Positions 55,337 to 64,000 of a DNA stretch of 64,000 nt are shown piece by piece. Under the pieces are notes generated by a model. It was not told where the DNA came from. It did not search any database and saw only the letters and a program-made list of their open reading frames with translations. Source of the stretch: Microbacterium sp. Leaf288 (GTDB taxonomy: Bacteria; Actinomycetota; Actinomycetes; Actinomycetales; Microbacteriaceae); the NCBI RefSeq assembly GCF_001422925.1, contig NZ_LMNI01000011.1, positions 444,515 through 508,514 of the forward strand. Reading direction: 5' to 3'. A program made the translations under genes and the position numbers. Numbering within the stretch: the first letter of the stretch is position 1; every line of letters begins with the position of its first letter.

Positions 55337-55837
55337 ATGCTCGTGGCCATCGGAGCGGTTGCGGCTCCCGTCGTCTCCGCGCTCGTGGTCGCCGCCGCCT
55401 TCGGCGTCGCAACGGTGCGCCACGACTCGATGAGCCCGACCCTGCACAGCGGCGCCACCGTCGTGTTCGATCGCTGGAGCGCGCCCGCCCGCGGCGATGT
55501 CGTCCTCCTCGTCGACCGCGAGGGCTGGTCGGGCACGCCCGACACGCTCATCGTGAAGCGGATCGTCGGCGTCGGCGGAGACATCGTGGTCTGCTGCGAA
55601 GCGGGCAGCGGTCGGCTGCTCGTCAACGACCATCCGCTCGACGAGCCGTACGCCGGCGAGGTGCGTCCGGGTGGCGCCATCCCGTTCCGCGTCACCGTGC
55701 CCGAGGGGTCCGTCTGGGTCATGGGCGACAACCGCGCCGGCTCGGCGGACTCGCGCCTCTCGGTGTCCGAGCCCGGCCAGGGCGCCGTGCCGCTCGGCGA
55801 CCTCCGGGGGACGGTGCGTCTCTGGTGGGGTGCCTGA
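55337..55837 (+). CDS. Signal peptidase I-like protein (S26)
   Basis: Encodes 166 aa from ATG 55337. One membrane segment (about 2-28) is followed by VRHDSMSPTLHSG with the catalytic Ser, VKRIVGVGGD with the catalytic Lys, and GDNRAGSADSR. It is shorter than the main SPase of most Actinobacteria. It may cleave general signal peptides or serve the neighbouring exported proteins. Confidence 0.9.
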   Translation: MLVAIGAVAAPVVSALVVAAAFGVATVRHDSMSPTLHSGATVVFDRWSAPARGDVVLLVDREGWSGTPDTLIVKRIVGVGGDIVVCCEAGSGRLLVNDHPLDEPYAGEVRPGGAIPFRVTVPEGSVWVMGDNRAGSADSRLSVSEPGQGAVPLGDLRGTVRLWWGA

Positions 55838-55955
55838 TCCCTTCACCTTTCGGACGACGGTGAAACGTGGGGCGCAGCATCCGTCATCCAAAGTCGAACC
55901 GGCTGCGAGGCGGGTGCTCGGCCCTCGAGAGCCGAGCGAGGCATAGCCTGGAGGC

Positions 55956-58466
55956 ATGGCGACGAAGCCCCCGACAGCCGACATCGACGAGACCCGCGTG
56001 CACGTGTCGCGACCCAAGAAGGTCGCGGTGGGTGTGCCGGCGGTGCTGCACGCGCTCGGGATCGCGAACGAGCAGATGGGGGTCGCGCGCTCGGTGCAGA
56101 CGCTGATGCGCGTCAACCAGAAGGACGGCTTCGACTGCCCCGGCTGCGCGTGGCCCGAGGAGGACAAGCGCCACATCGCGGAGTTCTGCGAGAACGGCGC
56201 GAAGGCGGTCGCCGAGGAGGCGACGCTGCGCCGCGTCGGTCCGGAGTTCTTCGCGGCGCACTCGCTCGACGAGCTGCGCGCCCACGACGACTGGTGGCTC
56301 GGGCAGCAGGGGCGCCTGACGCACCCGATGGTGCTCGAGGACGGCGCGACGCACTACCGCCCGATCTCGTGGGACGACGCGCTCGCCCTCGTCGCCGACG
56401 AGCTCAAGGCCCTCGACGACCCCGACGAGGCGGTCTTCTACACGTCCGGCCGCACCTCGAACGAGGCGGCGTTCCTCTACCAGCTGCTCGTGCGCGGCCT
56501 CGGCACCAACAACCTCCCCGACTGCTCGAACATGTGCCACGAGTCGTCGGGCTCGGCGCTGACCGAGACGATCGGCATCGGCAAGGGCACCGTGTCGATC
56601 GAGGACGTCCACGAGGCCGACCTGCTCATCGTCGCCGGTCAGAACCCCGGCACGAACCACCCGCGCATGCTGTCGGCCCTCGAGAAGGCCAAGCAGCGCG
56701 GCGCGACGATCATCGCGGTCAACCCGCTGCCCGAGGCCGGGCTCATGCGGTTCGAGAACCCGCAGACGGTGCGCGGCGTCGCATTCGGAGGCACGAAGCT
56801 CGCCGACGAGTTCGTGCAGATCCGGCTGGGCGGCGACCAGGCGCTGTTCCAGGCCATCGGCAAGCACCTCCTCGAGGCCGAGGCTGCCGAGGGCGGCGTT
56901 CTCGACCACGCCTTCATCGCGGAGCACACCAGCGGTTTCGACGCCTACCGTCAGGCGATGACGGATGCTGCGTGGCGCGACCTCGTCGTCGCCACGGGGC
57001 TGCCCGAGAAGGCGCTGCGACGGGTCGGCGAGGCCGTGCGCACGTCGAAGGCCACGATCGTCTGCTGGGCGATGGGTCTGACTCAGCACAAGCACTCCGT
57101 CCCGACGCTGCGCGAGGTCGTCAACGTGCTGCTGCTGCAGGGCAACATCGGACGCCCGGGCGCCGGCGTGTGCCCTGTCCGCGGGCACTCGAACGTGCAG
57201 GGCGACCGCACCGTGGGCATCTATGAGAAGCCGTCGACGGCGTTCCTCGACGCGCTCGACGCCGAGTTCGGGTTCGCCGCGCCGCGCGAGCACGGCTTCG
57301 ACACGGTGCAGGCGATCCGGGCGATGCGCGACGGGCAGGCGCGGTTCTTCATGAGCATGGGCGGCAACTTCGTCTCGGCCACGCCCGACACCGCCGTCGT
57401 CGAGGCGGGGATGACGAGGGTGGGGCTCACCGTGCACGTGTCGACGAAGCTCAACCGATCGCACGTGGTCACCGGCCGCCGCGCCCTCATCCTCCCGACG
57501 CTCGGGCGCACCGACCGCGACCGCCGCGGCGGACGCGAGCAGCGGGTCACGGTGGAGGACTCGATGGGCGCGGTCCACTCCTCGCGCGGGCGACTCGCCC
57601 CGCCCTCGGAGGAGCTGCTCAGCGAGGTGGCGATCGTGGCACGGCTGAGCGCACTGGTCTTCGGGTCCGCGGAAGCCTCGGCAACGCCGTCACGAGCGGA
57701 GGAGATGTCGCGAGCGGAGGACGGCTTCGCAGCATCCGCTCCTCCGATCCCCGCATCCCCTCCGCTCGTCACCACCGAGCGGGGCAGTGGCAGGCCGCAG
57801 TCCGACCACGGGCTTCCCGAGCACGGCGCGGCGGAGGCCGAGCGTCCGGATCCGGCCGGGGTGCAGCATCCGTCCAACGTCCCTCAGGCGGACTGGGCGG
57901 CGCTCGAGGCCGACTATGCGCTCATCCGCGCGCACATCGAGCGGGTCGTGCCGGGCTTCGACGACTACGAGGAGCGCATCGACAAGGGGCGCACGCTGCA
58001 CCTGCCGAACGGTCCGCGCGACGCGCGCCGTTTCGCGACCGTCGACGGCAAGGCGCGGTTCACGGTGAACCGGCTGGAGTATCCGGTGATCCCGCGCGGT
58101 CGGGTCCTGCTGCAGACCCTCCGCTCGCACGACCAGTACAACACCACGATCTACGGCAAGGACGACCGGTACCGCGGCATCCACGGGGGTCGTCGCGTGG
58201 TGCTCGTGAACGCGAAGGACATCGTGTCGCTCGGCTTCGCTGAGAACGACGTCGTCGACCTCGTCTCGGAGTGGACGCGCCCCGACGGCACGATCGAGGA
58301 GCGCCGCGCCGAGGAGTTCCGCATCGTCGCCTACCGCACGCCGCGGGGGAACGCCGCCGCGTACTATCCCGAGACGAACGTGCTCGTGCCCCTCGACTCG
58401 GTCGCCGACGTCTCGGGCACACCCACGTCGAAGTCGGTGATCGTGCGGCTCGAGCGCCGCGCGTGA
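55956..58466 (+). CDS. FdhF/YdeP-family molybdopterin oxidoreductase
   Basis: Encodes 836 aa. The N-terminal DCPGCAWPEEDKRHIAEFCENGAKAV carries the Cys set of an iron-sulfur site typical of the YdeP group. NMCHESSG (Cys194) provides the likely Mo ligand. QNPGTNHPRML, GLTQHKHSVPTLREVVNVLLLQGNIGRPGAG and the C-terminal RSHDQYNTTIYG bind the pterin cofactor. Residues about 570-645 are a low-complexity insert; without it the protein has the length of E. coli YdeP (about 760). The physiological substrate of YdeP proteins is unsettled. TAGCCT lies six bases before ATG. Cofactor genes follow. Confidence 0.93.
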   Translation: MATKPPTADIDETRVHVSRPKKVAVGVPAVLHALGIANEQMGVARSVQTLMRVNQKDGFDCPGCAWPEEDKRHIAEFCENGAKAVAEEATLRRVGPEFFAAHSLDELRAHDDWWLGQQGRLTHPMVLEDGATHYRPISWDDALALVADELKALDDPDEAVFYTSGRTSNEAAFLYQLLVRGLGTNNLPDCSNMCHESSGSALTETIGIGKGTVSIEDVHEADLLIVAGQNPGTNHPRMLSALEKAKQRGATIIAVNPLPEAGLMRFENPQTVRGVAFGGTKLADEFVQIRLGGDQALFQAIGKHLLEAEAAEGGVLDHAFIAEHTSGFDAYRQAMTDAAWRDLVVATGLPEKALRRVGEAVRTSKATIVCWAMGLTQHKHSVPTLREVVNVLLLQGNIGRPGAGVCPVRGHSNVQGDRTVGIYEKPSTAFLDALDAEFGFAAPREHGFDTVQAIRAMRDGQARFFMSMGGNFVSATPDTAVVEAGMTRVGLTVHVSTKLNRSHVVTGRRALILPTLGRTDRDRRGGREQRVTVEDSMGAVHSSRGRLAPPSEELLSEVAIVARLSALVFGSAEASATPSRAEEMSRAEDGFAASAPPIPASPPLVTTERGSGRPQSDHGLPEHGAAEAERPDPAGVQHPSNVPQADWAALEADYALIRAHIERVVPGFDDYEERIDKGRTLHLPNGPRDARRFATVDGKARFTVNRLEYPVIPRGRVLLQTLRSHDQYNTTIYGKDDRYRGIHGGRRVVLVNAKDIVSLGFAENDVVDLVSEWTRPDGTIEERRAEEFRIVAYRTPRGNAAAYYPETNVLVPLDSVADVSGTPTSKSVIVRLERRA

Positions 58467-58494
58467 TCTGCGCGCCCGCGCCTAGGCTGGACGC

Positions 58495-58974
58495 ATGACC
58501 CGAGCCGCTGTCGTCACCGTGTCGGACCGCTCGGCCGCGGGTTCGCGGACGGACGCGAGCGGACCGCTCGCCGTCGCCGCGCTCCGTGAGGCCGGCTTCG
58601 ACTGCGCAGATGCCGTCGTCGTCCCCGACGGCGCCGACAGCGTCGAGCGTGCTCTCACCGCGGAGGTCGTCGCGGGCGTCAAGCTCATCGTCACGACCGG
58701 CGGGACGGGGGTCTCGCCGCGCGATCAGACGCCCGAGGGCACGGCGCGCGTGGTGACCCGTCAGATCCCCGGCATCTCCGAGGAGCTGCGTCGCCGCGGT
58801 GCCGCCGAGAAGCCCGTGGGCATGCTCACGCGCGGAGTGGCCGGCGTCGTCGACCCCCACGGGGCGCTCGTGGTGAACCTTCCGGGATCGCCCGGGGGCG
58901 TGGCATCCGGTATGCCCGTCGTCGTCTCGGTCGCCCGCCACGTGCTCGACCAGCTCGGCGGGAGCGACCACTGA
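58495..58974 (+). CDS. Molybdenum cofactor protein, MogA/MoaB family
   Basis: Encodes 159 aa with the VTVSDRSAAGSRTDASG and LIVTTGGTGVSPRDQTPEGT motifs that bind molybdopterin; VVNLPGSPGGV is near the end. Members adenylylate molybdopterin before metal insertion. A leaderless-type promoter (TAGGCT six bases before ATG) gives it its own start of transcription. Its stop overlaps the moaE start. Confidence 0.94.
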   Translation: MTRAAVVTVSDRSAAGSRTDASGPLAVAALREAGFDCADAVVVPDGADSVERALTAEVVAGVKLIVTTGGTGVSPRDQTPEGTARVVTRQIPGISEELRRRGAAEKPVGMLTRGVAGVVDPHGALVVNLPGSPGGVASGMPVVVSVARHVLDQLGGSDH

Positions 58975-59414
58975 TGGCCGTGTCGACCGATGCCGTCCGG
59001 GTCGCGGCGATCAGCGCCGAGCCGCTCGACCTCGACGCCCACCTGCGCGCCGTCGACGACGCGCACATGGGCGCCGTCACGACGTTCGTGGGGCGCGTGC
59101 GCGATCACGATCCGGATGCCGCCACCGCCGTCGTCGCCCTCGAATACTCCGCTCACCCCGACGCCGCGGTGACGCTCTCCCGGCTGGCGGCGGCCGCCAT
59201 CGGCTCGACCGGCGCCCTCGTCGCGGTGTCGCACCGGGTCGGAACCCTCCAGGTCGGCGATGCCGCCGTCGTGATCGCGGTCGCCTCGGCGCACCGGGCG
59301 GAGGCCTTCGCGGTCTGCCGCACACTCATCGAGACGATCAAGACCGACCTCCCGGTGTGGAAGCGTCAGGTCGAGTCCGACGGCACCGCGACCTGGCTCG
59401 GCCTCGGCGGCTGA
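58974..59414 (+). CDS. moaE: Molybdopterin synthase catalytic subunit MoaE
   Basis: Encodes 146 aa, typical length. GAVTTFVGRVRDHD, LEYSAHPDAAV, VAVSHRVGTLQVGDAAVVIAVASAHRAEAF and the catalytic PVWKRQVESDG are in order. With MoaD it adds dithiolene sulfur to precursor Z. TGATG overlap couples it to the Mog/MoaB gene. Confidence 0.96.
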   Translation: MAVSTDAVRVAAISAEPLDLDAHLRAVDDAHMGAVTTFVGRVRDHDPDAATAVVALEYSAHPDAAVTLSRLAAAAIGSTGALVAVSHRVGTLQVGDAAVVIAVASAHRAEAFAVCRTLIETIKTDLPVWKRQVESDGTATWLGLGG

Positions 59415-59446
59415 TCGCGCACGCCGGCGCCGCCCGCGTTCATCGT

Positions 59447-59735
59447 CGGATCCGCAGCAGCGGATGCGGGCGTCGACACGCCGGTGCGCGGCAGGCGGTG
59501 TCGGCGTGTCGCGTGCTCGGTCCGCAGGCGCGGATCCGCAGCAGCGGATGCGGGCGTCGGCACCCCGGCACCGCTCGCGCCCATCGTCGGATCCGCAGCA
59601 GCGGATGCGGGCGTCGGCACCCCGGCACCGCTCGCGCCCATCGCCGGATCCGCAGCAGCGGATGCGGGGGCCGACACGCCGGTGCGCGGCAGGCGGTGTC
59701 GGCGTGTCGCATGCTCGGTCCGCAGGCGCGGATCC
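59447..59735. repeat. Intergenic repeat array in A-B-B-A order
   Basis: Between the convergent moaE and moaD genes, four units begin with CGGATCCGCAGCAGCGGATG. Units start at 59447 (84 bp, type A), 59531 (57 bp, B), 59588 (57 bp, B) and 59645 (84 bp, A), and a partial start lies at 59729. Each unit opens with ATCCGC-AGCA-GCGGAT, a small hairpin; A units add CGACACGCCG/CGGCGTGTCG arms. The rest of the 383-bp gap shows nothing else. Confidence 0.92.
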
Positions 59736-59797
59736 GATTGTGTGTGCGAGGGTGCGAGGCTGCGTGGGCCGGAGGGTTGCTGGGGCGTAGCGGCTCG

Positions 59798-60031
59798 TCA
59801 GCCGCCGGCGAAGGGCGGCAGCACGTCGACGAGCTCGTCGGCGCTGAGAGGGCTGTCGTCGTCGACGCGCGAACCGCCGACGAGCACGGCGCAGCGGGGG
59901 AGGATCCCGCCGAGGCCCGGGTGGGCCGCCGAAACCGCGTCGCGCAGCGCGCCCAGCGTGGCCTCGGAGCGGCGCTCGGTGTCGAGGCCGGTCGCCTCCT
60001 GGGCGGCGGCGAAGTAGCGGACGACGGCCAC
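59798..60031 (-). CDS. moaD: Molybdopterin synthase sulfur carrier subunit MoaD
   Basis: Encodes 77 aa from GTG 60031, sharing a base with the upstream stop. A ubiquitin-like fold is shown by VRYFAAAQEATG and ADELVDVLPPFAGG; the C-terminal Gly-Gly is the site of adenylylation and thiocarboxylation by the MoeB protein of the same operon. Confidence 0.92.
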   Translation of the reverse strand: MAVVRYFAAAQEATGLDTERRSEATLGALRDAVSAAHPGLGGILPRCAVLVGGSRVDDDSPLSADELVDVLPPFAGG

Positions 60032-60300
60032 TAGACCTCCCACTCGTTCGCCATCGCGGTGATCGCGGCGACCGCGGCCGCCGTGTCTTCGGGCGAGCCG
60101 CCCGCGCGACCGGCGACGAGTCCGGCGGCGAACGCGCTGAACGGGGCTGCCGGGCGTGCGACCCCGAGCGCGACGTCGCGTGCCAGATCGAGGATCAGCG
60201 CCACGGGAAGCTCTTCCGGCGCGAGGTCGAACCGCTCGCGCAGCGCGTCGGCCCACGCGTCGAGGGCCTCGGGCGGAAGGGTGCGGGACTGCTCGCTCAT
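60031..60300 (-). CDS. DUF6457 small protein in Moco operon
   Basis: Encodes 89 aa; ATG 60300 overlaps the mobA stop. The sequence is helical: ALDAWADALRERFDL, LILDLARDVALGVARPAAPFSAFAAGLVAGR. I recall a DUF6457 family of this type beside molybdenum cofactor genes in Actinobacteria. Its conserved place and overlap suggest a part in cofactor maturation, but no function is known. Confidence 0.85.
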   Translation of the reverse strand: MSEQSRTLPPEALDAWADALRERFDLAPEELPVALILDLARDVALGVARPAAPFSAFAAGLVAGRAGGSPEDTAAAVAAITAMANEWEV

Positions 60301-60923
60301 GACGGCTCCTCCGATGCGTGCTCGGCCCTCCTGCGGGCCTCCTCCAGATCCTCCCACGTGTCGACGTCGCGGGTCAGGTCGTCGGGCGCTGCGACGACCG
60401 TGATCGCGAGATCGTCGAGCAGCGCGCGGACGGGGGCGTCACGACCGGCATCGGGAAGAACGGATGCCGCGGCCCGCAGCGCGCTCGTGCGATAGGCGCC
60501 GATCAGCCACTGCGGCCGGCTCGACGCGTCGGCCAGGCAGAGGCCGTCGCTGTCGGCGGGGAGGAGCAGGATGTCGTCAACCAGCCGCCGCACCGCGGCG
60601 CCGACGCCGGGGAGGTCGCATGCGAGCAGGAGCGTCCACGTCGGGTCGTCCTCCTCCCGCCAGGAGGCGAGTGCCGCGACCACGGCCGCCGCCGGTCCGG
60701 TGAACGGCGGGTCCTCGCGCACCCAGGTGACGGGCAGCGTCTCATCGAGGACAGGTGCCACCACCGTGAGCGGCCGGGCTGCCGCATCCGCCGCTGCTGC
60801 CACCGCTGCCGCCAACAGGGTGCGTCCGCCCACATCGAACAGCGGCTTCGCCGCACCGTCGACGCGAGACGCGCGGCCGCCGGCCAGCAGGATCGCGCCA
60901 AGGCCGCCGAGAGTCGGGGTCAT
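60297..60923 (-). CDS. mobA: Molybdenum cofactor guanylyltransferase
   Basis: Encodes 208 aa. The nucleotidyltransferase signature is [25 protein letters not shown], with the acidic [11 protein letters not shown] later. MobA joins GMP to molybdopterin to form the guanine dinucleotide form used by enzymes such as FdhF/YdeP. Overlaps on both sides (ATGA) with moaC and DUF6457. Confidence 0.9.
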   Translation of the reverse strand: MTPTLGGLGAILLAGGRASRVDGAAKPLFDVGGRTLLAAAVAAAADAAARPLTVVAPVLDETLPVTWVREDPPFTGPAAAVVAALASWREEDDPTWTLLLACDLPGVGAAVRRLVDDILLLPADSDGLCLADASSRPQWLIGAYRTSALRAAASVLPDAGRDAPVRALLDDLAITVVAAPDDLTRDVDTWEDLEEARRRAEHASEEPS

Positions 60924-61411
60924 GCCTCGCCCGGGCGGTGCCAGTCGCCGCTCTTGCCGCCGGTCTTCGTCACGATGCGCACGTTCTCGATCGAGGTGCC
61001 CTTGTCGAGGCCCTTCACCATGTCGACGACCGCCAGCGCGGCGACCGAGACCGCGGTGAGCGCCTCCATCTCGACGCCGGTGCGGTCGGCGGTGCGTACC
61101 GTCGCCTCGATGCTCACCCCGTCGTCGACGATCGCGAGGTCGACCGTGGCGCCGTGCACGCCGATGACGTGCGCGAGGGGCAGGAGCTCGGGGGTGCGCT
61201 TGGCGGCCTGGATCCCCGAGATGCGGGCGACGGCGAGCACGTCGCCCTTCGGCACCGAACCGTCACGCAGCGCGGCGACGACGTCGGGAGCGCACCGGAC
61301 GAACCCGCGCGCGGTGGCGGAGCGCACCGTCGGCTGCTTGAGGGTCACGTCCACCATGCGGGCGTGTCCCGCCTCGTCGAGGTGCGTGAACGTCGGCTGC
61401 TCGGTGCTCAT
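60920..61411 (-). CDS. moaC: Cyclic pyranopterin monophosphate synthase
   Basis: Encodes 163 aa. [57 protein letters not shown] and the final [10 protein letters not shown] are MoaC hallmarks. It converts the MoaA product to cPMP. moaA itself is not in the window, so it must be elsewhere. Confidence 0.96.
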   Translation of the reverse strand: MSTEQPTFTHLDEAGHARMVDVTLKQPTVRSATARGFVRCAPDVVAALRDGSVPKGDVLAVARISGIQAAKRTPELLPLAHVIGVHGATVDLAIVDDGVSIEATVRTADRTGVEMEALTAVSVAALAVVDMVKGLDKGTSIENVRIVTKTGGKSGDWHRPGEA

Positions 61412-62652
61412 GAGATCAGCATGACATCGACGAGGTCGCCCGCCGCGACGGCGTCCACCTCCGCCGGCACGACGGCGTACGCCTCGGCGCGGCCGAGTCC
61501 GCCGGCGAGGTGGGATCCGCCGGAGGTCGCGGGGATCACGCGCCACGCGCTGGGGTCGGTGCGGTCGATGATGACGGGAAGGTACTGCCGCCGCCCGGGC
61601 GGCGTGCGCCACTCGGTGGCCGCGGGCAGCGTGAGAACGCGGTGGTCCCGCACGAGCCGACCCTGCATGAGCAGCAGGGCGGGCCGCACGAAGACCTCGA
61701 ACGACACGGCGGCGCTGACCGGGTTTCCGGGCAGACCGAACAGCAGCGCGCCCGAGGGCAGGCGGCCGAAGCCCTGGGGCTTGCCGGGCTGCATCGCGAC
61801 TTTCGAGAACGTCATCGTGCGCGCGAGCGTCGTCTTCACGACCTCGTAGGCGCCCGCGCTCACACCGCCCGAGAAGACGACGACGTCGGCAGGGTGCGCT
61901 GACCGCGGATCGGTCACCTCCGACAGCACCGCGTCGAGGTCGCCCGGCTCGTCGGGAACGCTGGCGCGCCGCACGACCTCGGCGCCCGCGTCGGTGGCGA
62001 GGGCGGCGAGCAGCACGCTGTTCGACTCGGGGATCTGCCCGCGGCGCAGCGGCGCCCCGGGCTCGACCAGCTCGCTGCCGGTCGAGATGACCGCCACACG
62101 AGGTCGCCGCGAGACGGCCACCTCCGCGACGCCGCACGCCGCGACTGCCGCGACCTGCAGCGCGCCGAGCACGACGCCCGCGGGGAGCACCTCGTCGCCG
62201 GTACGCGCGTCTTCTCCTGCACGGCGCACGTGCGCGCCGACCGCGCGCGGCGCGCGCAGCACCGAGATCGACCCCAGTGAGTCGGCGAGTCCGCCGACCG
62301 TATCCTCGAAGGGCACGATGGCATCGGCGTCGGACGGGACGGGCGATCCCGTCATGATGCGGGCGGCCTCACCGGATGCGAGCGGGGGATCGGCGGCGGT
62401 CCCGGCAGGCAGGTCGGCGACGACCTGGAGGCTGACCGGGGCGTCGGGGGCGGCATCCATGACATCCGCGAAGCGCACGGCGAAGCCGTCCATGGCGGAG
62501 TTGTCGAACACGGGGATGTCGACGGCCGCCCGCACCGGCTCGCTGAGCGTGCGGCCGTGGGCGTCCGCGAGAAGGATGCGCTCGGCGGGCAGCGGCCGGG
62601 CGGCGGCCAGCACGTCGGCGAGCTGCTCCTCGACGGCGCGGAGCCCGCTCAC
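61408..62652 (-). CDS. moeA: Molybdopterin molybdenumtransferase
   Basis: Encodes 414 aa from GTG 62652. [61 protein letters not shown] and GLPGNPVSA appear in canonical order. It inserts molybdate into adenylylated molybdopterin. It overlaps moaC and moeB by four bases each. Confidence 0.96.
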   Translation of the reverse strand: MSGLRAVEEQLADVLAAARPLPAERILLADAHGRTLSEPVRAAVDIPVFDNSAMDGFAVRFADVMDAAPDAPVSLQVVADLPAGTAADPPLASGEAARIMTGSPVPSDADAIVPFEDTVGGLADSLGSISVLRAPRAVGAHVRRAGEDARTGDEVLPAGVVLGALQVAAVAACGVAEVAVSRRPRVAVISTGSELVEPGAPLRRGQIPESNSVLLAALATDAGAEVVRRASVPDEPGDLDAVLSEVTDPRSAHPADVVVFSGGVSAGAYEVVKTTLARTMTFSKVAMQPGKPQGFGRLPSGALLFGLPGNPVSAAVSFEVFVRPALLLMQGRLVRDHRVLTLPAATEWRTPPGRRQYLPVIIDRTDPSAWRVIPATSGGSHLAGGLGRAEAYAVVPAEVDAVAAGDLVDVMLIS

Positions 62653-63782
62653 GCGCCCACCGCGCTGATGTCACGGCTGTACGCGTCGATGCCTCCGGCG
62701 AGGACGGATGCCTCGACCCCGGCGTCACGCAGAGCCGCCGCTGCGCGCTGCGCGCGCATGCCCACCTGGCAGACGACGACAACGGCCGGCGCGCCGACCC
62801 GCGACGGGTCGGCGAGCACGTCGCCGAGGGGCAGCAGCATCGAGCCCGGGATGACGCCCCGCTCGGTCTCGAAGGGCTCGCGCACGTCGAGCAGCACGGT
62901 GCCGGCGCGTTGGGCGGCCAGCGCCTCCGCAGGGGAGAGCTGCGGGATGGCGGGGCGCGGTGCCGCATCGCCGTGGCTCGATGCCGGTGCCGTGGGTGCA
63001 GCCGCAGTGCCATTCGACGCCGGTCGCAGCGGCACCTCGTCGGTGCGCCCGCGGAGTGCGTCGATCACGAGCACCCGGCCCAGGAGCGGCTCGCCGACCC
63101 CGGTGATGAGCTTCACGGTCTCGGTCGCGAGGATCGACCCCACCTGCAGGCACAGGGAGCCGAGCACGCCGACCTGCGCGCACGACGGGGCTTCGCGCCC
63201 GGCGTCCGGCGGGTACAGATCCGCGAGTCCGACCGGTCGCTCACCCTCGGGCGGGGCCGACCAGAAGACGGTGACCTGCGCGTGGAACTCCTGCACGACA
63301 CCCCACACGAGCGGCACGCCCAGCTGCTCGCAGGCTGCGGCGACAGCCTCGCGAGTCTCGAACGTGTCGGTGCCGTCGACCACGATGTGCGCGTCCGACA
63401 GGAGCTGCGCGGCGTTGCCGGGCGTGAGCAGCGCCCGCACCGGACGCACCACGGTAGTGGGTGAGAGGTCTGCGGCGATGCGCACCGCGGAGTCGACCTT
63501 CGGTGCCCCCACATCGCTCACCCGATGCATGACCTGGCGCTGGAGATTGGATGCCTCGACCAGGTCGTCGTCGATGACGGTGATGGTGCCGACCCCCGCG
63601 GCCGCGAGGGCGAGCACGACGGGGGAGCCGAGACCGCCGGCCCCGACGACCGCGACGTGCGCCGCGGCGAGCCGGCGCTGGGCGATCTCGCCGAAGCCGG
63701 CCAGCACACGGTGACGGGCGGTGCGCGTGCGTTCGGCGTCGGTCAGCTCGGCGACCGGCTCGACGAGCGGGGGAAATGCCAT
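62649..63782 (-). CDS. moeB: MoeB/ThiF-like adenylyltransferase with rhodanese domain
   Basis: Encodes 377 aa. The E1-like domain has GAGGLGSPVVLALAAAGVG, DDDLVEASNLQRQ and PSCAQVGVLGSL. The zinc-binding CxxC pairs of E. coli MoeB cannot be found (the expected site reads SAPPEGERPVGLADLYPPD). From about 280 a rhodanese domain follows with CQVGMRAQRAA as its active loop. Such MoeZ-type fusions adenylylate and then sulfurate MoaD or ThiS-like carriers. TAGCCT six bases before ATG 63782 marks the operon promoter. Confidence 0.93.
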   Translation of the reverse strand: MAFPPLVEPVAELTDAERTRTARHRVLAGFGEIAQRRLAAAHVAVVGAGGLGSPVVLALAAAGVGTITVIDDDLVEASNLQRQVMHRVSDVGAPKVDSAVRIAADLSPTTVVRPVRALLTPGNAAQLLSDAHIVVDGTDTFETREAVAAACEQLGVPLVWGVVQEFHAQVTVFWSAPPEGERPVGLADLYPPDAGREAPSCAQVGVLGSLCLQVGSILATETVKLITGVGEPLLGRVLVIDALRGRTDEVPLRPASNGTAAAPTAPASSHGDAAPRPAIPQLSPAEALAAQRAGTVLLDVREPFETERGVIPGSMLLPLGDVLADPSRVGAPAVVVVCQVGMRAQRAAAALRDAGVEASVLAGGIDAYSRDISAVGA

Positions 63783-63878
63783 GTCCTCAGGCTAGCCGCG
63801 CCCGTCGCCCGAAGGCCGGTCGTCCGGCAGCTCCGATCTGTCCTTCGCCGGTCGGCCGGCCCGCCGGCGGGGCGCAGC

Positions 63879-64000
63879 TCAGCGGTGTTCGCAGGCGTCG
63901 AGCATCTCGAGCGACCAGTCGTCGACGATGCCGAGTCTCGCCGCGAACGCCGGGTTGACCTGCGCTGTGCCGGTGTACCAGAGCCCGAAGCCGACCTGAC
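63879..64000 (-). CDS. C-terminal fragment of unknown protein (cut by window edge)
   Basis: A minus-strand frame enters from the right edge and ends at TGA 63881-63879, giving at least 39 residues that include GFGLWYTGTAQVNPAFAARLG. I do not recognise the family. The 96 bases between it and moeB are GC-rich with CCGGC-type hairpins. Confidence 0.6.
   Translation of the reverse strand, partial: QVGFGLWYTGTAQVNPAFAARLGIVDDWSLEMLDACEHR

Noticed and set aside
55849..55868. Terminator after the signal-peptidase-like gene (TTCACC/GGTGAA)
   Set aside because: The stem is only six bases with a long loop and no T run, so it cannot be distinguished from chance.
59366..59677. A small repetitive protein gene on the minus strand with 19-residue repeats
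   Set aside because: The frame is open only because the 57-bp repeat is a multiple of three; there is no ribosome-binding site and it overlaps moaE.
59447..59735. CRISPR array
   Set aside because: Units have two lengths (84 and 57 bp) and are similar throughout, without unique spacers. No cas gene is present.

Overview
The window looks like chromosomal DNA of a high-GC actinobacterium, most probably Microbacterium or a close relative in the Microbacteriaceae. Support comes from the very high GC content, the choice of GTG/TTG starts, the dense sets of carbohydrate ABC transporters with LacI/ROK/TetR/MarR/IclR regulators, a LAxTG-type cell-wall sorting signal, and an abundant 11-mer (CGGATGCTGCG and its complement) in genes and intergenic hairpins. 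This assignment is inference; no rRNA or tRNA gene is present to test it.

Layout. 1-8613: a ROK repressor (cut by the left end), divergent from a sugar operon of Gfo/Idh/MocA dehydrogenase, ribose-class (CUT2) ATPase, two permeases, lipoprotein and a ketose-3-epimerase-like TIM barrel, then a Dabb protein. 8623-10979: drug-efflux MFS pump with coupled MarR regulator and a palindromic operator-promoter. 11009-12333: a single AbiEi-like/nuclease-like gene between two 119-bp direct repeats, each built around an 82-bp palindrome. 12337-20502: TetR regulator divergent from an amidohydrolase and a complete peptide/nickel-class ABC importer. 20546-26121: single genes (2H phosphoesterase, YqaJ-like nuclease, DCoH-VOC fusion, a HbpS/GlcG-like gene broken by a 92-bp tandem duplication, glutathione-independent formaldehyde dehydrogenase, secreted M28 peptidase). 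26267-27531: L10 leader, rplJ, rplL and a strong terminator. 27777-34240: a CUT1 sugar importer with a LacI regulator fused to a PmoA-like domain and another Gfo/Idh/MocA dehydrogenase. 34256-39304: a LacI regulator divergent from an AglEFG-type alpha-glucoside importer, with matching operators. 39384-48335: CtpE-like P-type ATPase, DUF305 and DUF3105 proteins, Bcr/CflA pump, PAP2 phosphatase, HerA-like ATPase. 48381-55837: two equal-length DUF305 paralogues each followed by a 66-bp inverted-repeat element, an IclR/APC-permease pair, a copper amine oxidase split over two overlapping genes, and a signal-peptidase-like protein. 55956-63782: a YdeP-type molybdoenzyme with Mog/MoaB, MoaE, and on the other strand MoeB-rhodanese, MoeA, MoaC, MobA, DUF6457 and MoaD in a fully overlapping operon, so enzyme and cofactor assembly are clustered; moaA is not in the window. 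A partial unknown gene closes the right end.

The genes mostly form self-contained uptake-plus-regulator modules. Two sequence-wide signals stand out: the CGGATGCTGCG 11-mer, and a leaderless-promoter geometry (-10 box, exactly six bases, start codon) at eleven genes. The most unusual items are the repeat-flanked nuclease-like cassette, the LacI-PmoA fusion, the split cell-wall-anchored amine oxidase beside DUF305 proteins, and the duplication-broken heme-binding-type gene.
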